A DNA stretch of 37,811 nucleotides, taken from contig JBBYJL010000006.1 in NCBI GenBank assembly GCA_043196285.1, positions 1-37,811 of the forward strand, given 5' to 3'. Of this stretch, positions 31,828-37,811 are shown piece by piece; position 1 is the stretch's first letter; each line of letters begins with the position of its first letter. Made by a program: the position numbers and the translations under genes. The stretch is from JAKAFX01 sp043196285. GTDB lineage: Archaea > Thermoplasmatota > Thermoplasmata > Thermoplasmatales > Thermoplasmataceae. A model generated the notes under the pieces. The model made no database searches. It worked only from the letters and a program-made list of their open reading frames with translations, and had not been told where the DNA came from.

Positions 31828-32793
31828 CTAATAATAGTCAGGATGCACTCTTGGAAGAAATGCGTTCCTGAGTGATTCCATTATGAGATCGTAACGCCTT
31901 AACTGATTGCCGGAAATCCTGCCAACAATCCCTTCCTTCTGGCCCACGTTCTCCTGGCTGTACAAACGCTGAAAAGCCTCTGATTCATTCATGCCCAGCT
32001 TTACTGTGTCGATTATCTCATCCGGAACCTGAAACCCACTGCTTGATCCTATCGTGGTGCGTCCGAATTTATCTGTTATTGCACAGTAATGCACGTCCAG
32101 ATAAGTATCAGAGGATTTCTGATAGAATAGCCCCGACTCCACCCCTATCGAATAGTCTGCCTCTTCTGCACCGATTTTAGACCTTTTTATTGCCCATTCC
32201 TCTGTATCGTTGCCAAATGGTTGGTCGGATGGAAGATCTGTGCAATCATTTCTGTTAAGCTCAAAACTGGAAAATATCCGGGATGCATAATCATTTACGC
32301 AGCGAACCTTCAATTCATTACCTGTAGATATCGAGATCCTAACTGGAATATTCCTGATCCCATTGATATCAATCTCACCTGACTTTATTCTGGAGGAACT
32401 GATGGGAAAAAGATCACTGCCGAGCACATATGGCACTTTGATTATCTTCAAAGGTTGTAGACCTCTCTGTCTCCTTTCATCGTTGATTCTCAGCGCCCTC
32501 TGATATGTTTCAGGCGATATCACGATTGAAGTGTACTCCGCAGATGTCGAAGAGTTTCCCTCCCTGTCGTCCAGAGGCTTGATCTCATATCTGCAGCCCA
32601 GTGAATCCATATATTTCACGAGTTCCCTCTTTCTTTCAGAATATGAAACGTTGCCGTATGACTTGTTCTCCTCGAGGTACCGATCAGTAGTCAGTCCTAT
32701 TACCACAAATTCACCTGTGTCCACTGCAGCCTTCAGAAGTTTCTTGTGACCTGGATGAAGTATTGAAAAAGTCCCGCCGACTACCACCACCAT
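31828..32793 (-). CDS. coaD: Bifunctional phosphopantetheine adenylyltransferase / NTP phosphatase
   Basis: A fusion of 321 residues. The N-terminal part (about 1-150) is the archaeal CoaD that adenylates 4'-phosphopantetheine in CoA synthesis: GGTFSILHPGHKKLL with the nucleotidyl-transfer H-x-G-H, and ISSSRIKSGEI. The C-terminal part (about 150-321) is a DUF84 house-cleaning phosphatase for inosine/xanthosine triphosphate, with STGNELKV, SDQPFGNDTEEWAIKR and YSIGVESGLF. Such fusions are known from Thermoplasmatales. ATG 32793 is preferred: GGTG lies seven bases upstream; TTG 32805 and GTG 32802 are in-frame alternatives. Confidence 0.9.
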   Translation of the reverse strand: MVVVVGGTFSILHPGHKKLLKAAVDTGEFVVIGLTTDRYLEENKSYGNVSYSERKRELVKYMDSLGCRYEIKPLDDREGNSSTSAEYTSIVISPETYQRALRINDERRQRGLQPLKIIKVPYVLGSDLFPISSSRIKSGEIDINGIRNIPVRISISTGNELKVRCVNDYASRIFSSFELNRNDCTDLPSDQPFGNDTEEWAIKRSKIGAEEADYSIGVESGLFYQKSSDTYLDVHYCAITDKFGRTTIGSSSGFQVPDEIIDTVKLGMNESEAFQRLYSQENVGQKEGIVGRISGNQLRRYDLIMESLRNAFLPRVHPDYY

Positions 32794-32988
32794 CGATTGC
32801 ACCAATTGAAAACGTATCTTTGAGATGCATATAATTTTTCATCAGTTGTCTTGACTGCAAACCTTGGACATATCCAGTGACTGCATGGATGATATCGCCT
32901 GCTGTCTGATGGTACATTCGTATTACGACGTGACTGGTTTTGGGGCAGATACCATCTTTATACTATCAAATTCCGGATAAAAAATGTT

Positions 32989-34203
32989 TTAAGACGCCTC
33001 TATTTCCTTGGCCTCTTCCCTCACTACCTTGGAAAGTCTCTTTATGCCCTCATCAATTTCAGCATCTGTGGAGAAAGTGAAGTTAAGCCTCATATTATTT
33101 CTCTTAATGTCGTCAGGATAGAAAGAAGCCCCGCTCACATACGCAACTTTGTTTTCGAGCGCCCTCTTCGCCATCTTCGTTGTATCAATGTGTTCGCTGA
33201 CAGTAGCCCATATGAACATACCGCCGTTGGGTCTGGACCATGTGGATCCTTCCGGAAAATACTTTTCAAGTGCTTTAAGCATGAGATTTCTTTTTCCTCT
33301 GTAAAGCTCAACAGTCTTGGGCACCTGCTTGGCCATTATGCCTCTCTTCAGGTATTCGTATGCTATGAATTCTGAAAGCGAACTTGTGGCAAGTTCGAGT
33401 CCCTGCTTGAGCAGGTTCACTTTCTGAATGACCTTTTCGTCTGCGTTGACGTAACCGACTCTCAAACCTGGTGCCATCACCTTGGAAAATGTTCCAAGGT
33501 ATACAACCTCGTTCTCCCTTTCCATGCTCTTCAACGATTCCATTTTTGGGCCATCGTACCTGAGTTCGCCATAAGGGTTGTCCTCTATGATTGGGATCTG
33601 GTAGTCCTGTGCAATGTCCAGGAGATGCTTCCTTCTTTCAGAACTCATTGTATATCCCGCGGGATTCTGGTAGTTGGGAATCACGTAAATGAATCTGGGC
33701 CTGACGTTCTCAGATTTAAGTCTATCCAGCTTCTCCTGAAGTATGTCAGTTTTCATTCCGTTCTCATCCATGGGAACCCCTCTCATTCTGACACCGTTTG
33801 CGACAAATGCACTGATTGCACCAATATAAGTCGGTGCTTCAGTCATTACTGTCTCTCCTGAGTTCACGAATATCTTTCCCATTGCATAAAGGGCCTGCTG
33901 GGATCCGGTAGTGACGATTATGTTCTTGCCTTCGGTCTTGATATTTTCTGTTCTCAACAAGAGGTTTGCAATTTCGTCCTTAAGTTCAGGGAGACCCCCT
34001 GTATTACCATACTGTAGTGCAAGCTTGCCATTTTTGTCGATGACATCGTCAGTTATCTTCTTGATATCTTCCAGCGGAAATGAAAGCGGATTCGGCATCC
34101 CGCCTCCAAATGAGATCATTCCTGGCATTGATGCAAACTTTAGAAGTTCTCTAATCTCTGAAGGCTTGATTGATTCCATTATCTTCGAAAAATTATAATT
34201 CAT
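32989..34203 (-). CDS. PLP-dependent aminotransferase (class I/II, MocR/LysN-like)
   Basis: A fold-type I aminotransferase of 404 residues. The PLP lysine is Lys241 in LGTFSKVMAPGLRVG, with NPAG at 180-183, Asp208 and Tyr211 in EDNPYGELRY, and the substrate-binding arginine near RNNMRLNF. SFGGGMPNPLSFP at the N-terminus is the hallmark of the 2-aminoadipate/aromatic aminotransferase group (LysN, ARO8-like). The amino acid used is not certain. It stands alone, with 195 bp to the coaD fusion and divergent from the DMT transporter. Confidence 0.93.
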   Translation of the reverse strand: MNYNFSKIMESIKPSEIRELLKFASMPGMISFGGGMPNPLSFPLEDIKKITDDVIDKNGKLALQYGNTGGLPELKDEIANLLLRTENIKTEGKNIIVTTGSQQALYAMGKIFVNSGETVMTEAPTYIGAISAFVANGVRMRGVPMDENGMKTDILQEKLDRLKSENVRPRFIYVIPNYQNPAGYTMSSERRKHLLDIAQDYQIPIIEDNPYGELRYDGPKMESLKSMERENEVVYLGTFSKVMAPGLRVGYVNADEKVIQKVNLLKQGLELATSSLSEFIAYEYLKRGIMAKQVPKTVELYRGKRNLMLKALEKYFPEGSTWSRPNGGMFIWATVSEHIDTTKMAKRALENKVAYVSGASFYPDDIKRNNMRLNFTFSTDAEIDEGIKRLSKVVREEAKEIEAS

Positions 34204-34400
34204 ATACTAACATCTCAGGAGCCTTAATAAATATGTCCACTAAAGCCCTGTCCTGCTGTTAACTGGGGGTATCATACTGGCTAAGTCATGTATTTAGAAT
34301 GTCCAATGAAAATTAGTGTACTTTTAAACTATTTGTGCATACCGGGCAAAATTTTCCTGAGAATGATGGATTAATTAGGAGTCTTGAAATCCACGTGAAA

Positions 34401-35243
34401 ATGAAAGAGATCAAGTTTCTCATTCCTTACGTTGTTTTTACAGCTTTTTCATACTATTTTGCAAAGAATGGACTCATATATGCTTCACCTTTTGCATTCA
34501 TGGGACTGCGTTACCTTGTTGCCGCAGGGATTCTGCTTACCATATCTAAAAAAATAATACTGAGCAGAAACCTGCTTTATCTTTCACTCATGACAATTAC
34601 CAGTACGATGTTCTGGTCGTATGGCCTTCTTTACGTTTCCCCGGCAGAATCAGCAGTCCTGAGTTATTCAATGCCTCTTTTCTCACTTCCCATCGCCTTC
34701 ATGATGGTAAAAGAGAAACCATCCAGAACCGAACTTGCCGGCATATTTGTTGGATTTGCCGGAATTATGATTTACGGCCTCCCACTTTTACAGGGTTTCA
34801 CTGAAGTAGGAATGTTTCTAACCATTATTAACGCATTTTTCTGGGGAATGTTCACTGTATTTTACAGGAAGCTCAGAGACCAGGATCCAGTGAGTATTAA
34901 CGCTTCCCAGATGCTTATCGGCGGATTGATTATGATGGCTCTCTCACCTTTTGACTTCACGCTGAAAATCAATTATGAATTCCTCATTGATCTTGCCTGG
35001 ATGGCAACCTTGGGCGGTGCAGTGCAGTTTCTTCTCTGGAACTACATGATCAGGATCAGCAAGGTCAACAGGGTAACAGTGCTCGCCTTCTCTGTCCCCA
35101 TTTTCACCATGATACTAAGTGCAATAATGACTGATGCTTTGCCCGGTATTCTTGCTATATCTGGTGTGGCAATAATGTTTTCTGGAATTCTTGTTTCCAG
35201 GATCAGAGGGGGAATTTCCATTGTGAATGAAGCTGCTCATTGA
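34401..35243 (+). CDS. EamA-family (DMT superfamily) transporter
   Basis: A 280-residue integral membrane protein with about ten helices in two five-helix EamA repeats. YASPFAFMGLRYLVAAGILL in the first repeat and the PAESAVLSYSMPLF / MVKEKPSRTELAGIFVGFAGI block are typical of drug/metabolite exporters; the second repeat has VQFLLWNYMIRISKVNRVT and ends in a loop with basic residues. The substrate is unknown. ATG 34401 is chosen because TTAATTA at 34371-34377 lies 27 bases upstream and the protein then begins MKEIKFLIPY; a GTG at 34335 is the alternative. It ends at the start of the second accessory zone. Confidence 0.88.
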   Translation: MKEIKFLIPYVVFTAFSYYFAKNGLIYASPFAFMGLRYLVAAGILLTISKKIILSRNLLYLSLMTITSTMFWSYGLLYVSPAESAVLSYSMPLFSLPIAFMMVKEKPSRTELAGIFVGFAGIMIYGLPLLQGFTEVGMFLTIINAFFWGMFTVFYRKLRDQDPVSINASQMLIGGLIMMALSPFDFTLKINYEFLIDLAWMATLGGAVQFLLWNYMIRISKVNRVTVLAFSVPIFTMILSAIMTDALPGILAISGVAIMFSGILVSRIRGGISIVNEAAH

Positions 35244-35933
35244 ATCGTGACATGCATGTTTAATACTGGTTCGGATACGCTCTAATGCCTGAATACCAAG
35301 GAAAGGTCCGTCATTCTCAAGAAAGTAAAATTGGCGTCTGTTATATTTCATAAACTTGCACCCTAAGTTTTTCCGTTCTGGGAGATTCCCTCATCGGACA
35401 GAATCAGTTCAGTTAAACCCTTAGAAAAGAACACGGTTTTAATACGGCATAATGGAGGCTATGGGCATGATTCTGGATGGAATAATAATCTGGTGGATCA
35501 TGAGTAGGATGGCATATGCACATTAAAATATGTAAGGAGCTCCATATTATAATCTGAAACTATTTTATATGTACTTTAAAAACTATTTAATTTACGTTGA
35601 GGCTAAATATATTGAATGATTTTCATATTTGATAGTGTATTGAAAGTGCTGTAAAATTGAAAAGGTCCTGCACAATTCAGATTTGGATGATGAGATAGAC
35701 AACATTGTTTACAAGTTGTACGGGATTGACAAAAAGCAAAGGAAGATAATAGAAGAAAGCGAAACATCTTAGACTAACATACCTCTTCTCTTATATTTTA
35801 AAAAAGGGATGTAAAAAGACCGCACGTTTTGGGTCCTTATCTATATCCCCTCAACTAGTTGATTCTGGCAATAAAACCAAGGTCAACTCTACCTGTCAAA
35901 ACTTCTCAGATTACATAAGAATTGTATATAACG
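35244..35933. other. 690-bp accessory stretch with relics
   Basis: No intact gene of normal size is present. The part from 35644 to 35772 is the tail of a restriction-modification type protein (separate entry). A 24-codon frame at 35452-35526 encodes a hydrophobic peptide containing MILDGIIIWWIMSR and has a TTTTAATA box shortly before it, but evidence for expression is thin. A perfect 12-bp palindrome TCAACTAGTTGA lies at 35851-35862 and resembles the inner ends of the 141-bp repeat elements. The rest is AT-rich without recognisable features. Confidence 0.5.
35644..35772 (+). pseudogene. C-terminal remnant of a type II restriction-modification / DNA methylase protein
   Basis: A 42-codon frame, preceded by a stop, reads a segment containing LDDEIDNIVYKLYGIDKKQ and KIIEES before ending. 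The core L-D-x-x-I-D-x-x-V-Y-x-L-Y-G followed by a charged helix is the usual C-terminus of Eco57I/TaqI-type adenine methylases and type IIG enzymes. Only this tail remains, so the gene has been deleted up to here. The call rests on motif recall. Confidence 0.55.
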
Positions 35934-36482
35934 ATGGAATATTCTCTTTGTGTGGTACCAAGAAGTGATTTGCTACTTTCTTTCATCTAAGCGTGGGGAA
36001 AGTCAAAGAAAAACAATGAACCAATTCCATCAGTTACACATTTACAAAAAGAGATTTTTCTCCTCTGTAGAAGAACTCCGTTCGCACAAATGAAAGACGT
36101 CTATCACTTCGAACCTCTCTGGTATGGTCCATTTTCCAAGGAACTTTCCGGTGACCTTACTGATTTCCAAGTAAGAGGAGTAATTTCATTTGATGAGTTG
36201 AGACTTACCAGCGAAGGATTTAAAATGGCCTCCTCAGTTTGGAAAGACTTGACAGACTTTGAAAAACAGCAAATATTTGACGTCAAGGCTACATTCAACT
36301 ATATGAGTTTAACAGAATTGCTCGATGCAGTGTATTCAAGATACCCAAAATTCACTAAGAGATCGGCCCTCAAGAAAGAGGTAGTCGATAAGTACTTCGC
36401 TGATTTTCTGCAGGAGAATGAAATAACTGAAGAAGATGTTGTTTCTGCCGTCAACATGGCTAAGAAGGCTTTGAGACAATAA
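35934..36482 (+). pseudogene. Panacea (SocA-like) protein, partner of a PIN gene, with one in-frame stop
   Basis: A frame of 183 codons from ATG 35934 contains a single stop, TAA at 35988-35990 (codon 19). After it the sequence reads TRLQK-like VTHLQKEIFLLCRRTPF, then HFEPLWYGPFSKELSGDL, VRGVISFDELRLTSEGF and SLTELLDAVYSRYPKFTKRS. This is the order seen in Panacea/DUF4065-type proteins, which act as antitoxins in several toxin-antitoxin systems. No usual start codon lies between the TAA and ATG 36090, and a start at 36090 would delete the conserved LQKEIFLL helix. The PIN gene follows directly (start at 36483). It is a pseudogene, a truncated but used antitoxin, or a readthrough gene. Confidence 0.6.
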
Positions 36483-36974
36483 ATGCAACTAATAATAGAC
36501 ACCAATGTCGTGTTGGCCTATCTGATCTCTGGGTCCACCCATTCCTCAAATGCGAAGGTATGCAAGAGAGTGGTAAATGCTCAAGATAAGGCATTTACTT
36601 GTGATATACTCTACTGTGAGTTGAAAAGACTTATTGATTTAGATCCGGATCTGATTGAGAAAATTTCACTGGGTGGAAAGAAGGGAGGAGATGTATTTCG
36701 CGTCTTAGATAATGTTAGAACTGAGTATTTGAACTCAAGACTCGACCCTTACGTTATGCAGCTGAATTTCGTAAAAACCGAGAATCTTACAATAGATTCC
36801 TCGGCAATAAAAGATGTGGGAAATGATTAGTATATGATTTCTATTGCCAAATCTGTCAGTATTGACTACATTGTTACCTGGAATACTCAGGACGTTCTCA
36901 AGTACGCTGACGGAAATGGCATAGACGTAAACAGAATATTAGAGCCCCCAAAATACTTAGAATTATTGAAATGA
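36483..36974 (+). pseudogene. PIN-domain protein with one in-frame TAG
   Basis: The frame from ATG 36483 to the stop at 36972-36974 has 163 sense and stop codons with one interruption, TAG at 36828-36830 (codon 116). The N-terminus LIIDTNVVLAYLISG carries the first PIN aspartate. The part before the stop ends VGND, and the part after it reads YMISIAKSVSIDYIVTWNTQD; together these give the usual PIN D-x-x-(I/L)-A-A and Y-I-V-T-W-N-T segment. So the protein would be a complete PIN ribonuclease if the codon were sense, and loses the active-site rear half otherwise. It abuts the Panacea-like gene upstream in toxin-antitoxin style. Confidence 0.65.
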
Positions 36975-37140
36975 AAGACAATATCTTCGAAGAATGTCTC
37001 GAAACGTTGTTTTTTACTGGGTATGTCATCTCTGTTTTTATGAGTGTTTAGTATTCGCTTATAAAACTTTAATAAAATCCCGACCGGTCCATTACTGTTA
37101 CTGCAATTGACTAAATCCTCAAAGTAAAACCTCGCAGGCG

Positions 37141-37527
37141 CTACCTAAGATCTGTGCTTTTTTTCACTAGGACTTTGGTTTTCGCAATATTATACAATTT
37201 CTCATCATCTGTCACGAGATCATAACCGGTTTCAATTGCAGACGATAGATAGGATGAATCGTAAAACGTTAGGCCCAGTTCCATGGATAAGCTAAGAGTA
37301 AAATTTGGAGAAGGAAAAACCTTTTCCATAGAATCAAGTAATTCGAATAAAACTCTACCGAATTCCATTGCTTCTTCTTTTGAGATTCTTTTCTTGATTT
37401 TATAATTCTTCCACAGAACGTTGCCAGATTCGTACCAAGCAAGTGGAATAGTTGCGCCTGAAAAAAGCACGCTGTACTTTCCACTCTGAAATAGACTGAA
37501 TATTGCTGAGGTGTCCAGTAGGTTCAT
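37141..37527 (-). CDS. vapC: VapC-type PIN-domain toxin
   Basis: A 128-residue PIN ribonuclease, the toxin of a VapBC pair. The first catalytic aspartate is in NLLDTSAIF, the middle one in GLTFYDSSYLSSAIE, and the last pair in DLVTDDEKL. These are the acidic residues that hold the metal. Its start overlaps the antitoxin stop by four bases (ATGA), so it is made after and in balance with the antitoxin. RNA targets cannot be predicted. Confidence 0.9.
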   Translation of the reverse strand: MNLLDTSAIFSLFQSGKYSVLFSGATIPLAWYESGNVLWKNYKIKKRISKEEAMEFGRVLFELLDSMEKVFPSPNFTLSLSMELGLTFYDSSYLSSAIETGYDLVTDDEKLYNIAKTKVLVKKSTDLR

Positions 37528-37751
37528 CTTTCCCTATCTTCCCGGATACCAGCAACAATTTCCTCTGTCTCCATTTTCAAGATTGCTGGTCTGACTTTTT
37601 CCATTCTTTCCATCAAATCCTTGTTTCTCGCGTTCCTTATTTCATCTCTAACAGCCTTGCGGATAATTTCGGTAGGATTTAAGTGGAGCTTCTTAATCTC
37701 TTCCCTCTCTTCTTCAGGAATTTTAGCTGAGATTGTGGCGTACTTTTTCAT
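37524..37751 (-). CDS. vapB: VapB-type antitoxin
   Basis: A 75-residue antitoxin. The N-terminal half, KKYATISAKIPEEEREEIKKL followed by NPTEIIRKAVRDEI, fits a ribbon-helix-helix DNA-binding dimer, and the charged C-terminal half (MERMEKVRPAILKMETEE) would wrap the toxin. It overlaps vapC by four bases. A TATA-like AATATTAAT lies about 27 bases upstream of the ATG, so the mRNA is probably leaderless, and a palindrome covers the promoter. Confidence 0.85.
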   Translation of the reverse strand: MKKYATISAKIPEEEREEIKKLHLNPTEIIRKAVRDEIRNARNKDLMERMEKVRPAILKMETEEIVAGIREDRER

Positions 37752-37757
37752 ATTACA

Positions 37758-37793
37758 TAATGTATTACGAATACATTAATATTTTGTATTACA
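37758..37793. promoter_or_regulatory. VapB operator-like palindrome and extra half site
   Basis: TAATGTATT (37758-37766) and AATACATTA (37770-37778) form a perfect 9-bp inverted repeat with the three-base spacer ACG. A further TGTATTACA at 37785-37793 repeats the core. The pair lies between the vapB ATG at 37751 and its TATA-like AATATTAAT near 37774-37783, which is where an autorepressing ribbon-helix-helix antitoxin would bind. Confidence 0.6.
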
Positions 37794-37811
37794 TTTCAGT
37801 TTCCCAGGTGC

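Noticed and set aside
35115..35351. A 78-codon minus-strand frame overlapping the end of the DMT transporter
   Set aside because: About half of it is antisense to a clear membrane protein gene, and the composition (many His, Ser, Cys) looks like a shadow frame.
36834..36974. A separate small gene after the PIN frame
   Set aside because: It is in the same frame as the PIN gene and reads as its C-terminal half (YIVTWNT), so it was merged with it as one interrupted gene.

Overview
The window looks like chromosomal DNA of a Thermoplasmata archaeon, probably of the Thermoplasmatales. The evidence is archaeal-type information genes (TATA-binding protein, L7Ae, S28e, L24e, archaeal IF2, alpha2-type glycyl-tRNA synthetase), a CoaD-NTP phosphatase fusion of the kind known from that order, an archaeal SufCBD set with SufS and SufU, and AT-rich TATA boxes that often sit about 25-30 bases before the start codon, which implies many leaderless mRNAs. 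No tRNA, rRNA or CRISPR array was seen.

Layout. 0.1-6.4 kb: a cupin, a malic enzyme/GNAT operon, a tandem-GNAT protein, two divergent unrecognised genes and a CPA2-type cation/proton antiporter. 6.4-9.5 kb: the conserved translation operon L7Ae-S28e-L24e-Ndk-IF2, with GGTGA-type ribosome binding sites. 9.5-14.1 kb: SAM decarboxylase plus a CaCA-type exchanger, a winged-helix regulator, LipB, and a pyrroline-5-carboxylate dehydrogenase-like enzyme. 14.1-17.05 kb: an accessory island bounded by two directly repeated 141-bp elements with terminal inverted repeats. It carries a frameshifted NTF2-like gene, a nucleotidyltransferase-like gene with two in-frame stops, undefined relic sequence and an intact MFS transporter. 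A 9-bp direct repeat lies at the two outer edges.

17.2-24.3 kb: an SDR enzyme, then a SufR-like regulator divergent from a tightly packed sufC-sufB-sufD-sufS-sufU-ferredoxin operon. A perfect 10-bp inverted repeat in the shared promoter is the likely Fe-S-responsive operator. 24.3-35.2 kb: mostly housekeeping genes: a CBS-protein/GlyRS operon, a surface DUF4382-like protein, a small winged-helix regulator with its own palindrome, a peroxiredoxin, MqnC-like radical SAM enzyme plus TruD, TBP, a DUF59 (SufT-like) Fe-S factor, the CoaD fusion, a PLP aminotransferase and a DMT transporter.

35.2-37.8 kb: a second accessory zone. It holds the tail of a restriction-modification protein, a Panacea-like gene and a PIN-domain gene that each read full-length except for one in-frame stop codon, and an intact VapBC toxin-antitoxin pair with a palindromic operator. 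The most unusual signals are the paired-repeat island, the recurrence of clean in-frame stops in accessory genes, and the suf operator with a SufR-like protein that lacks one of the four usual ligand positions.
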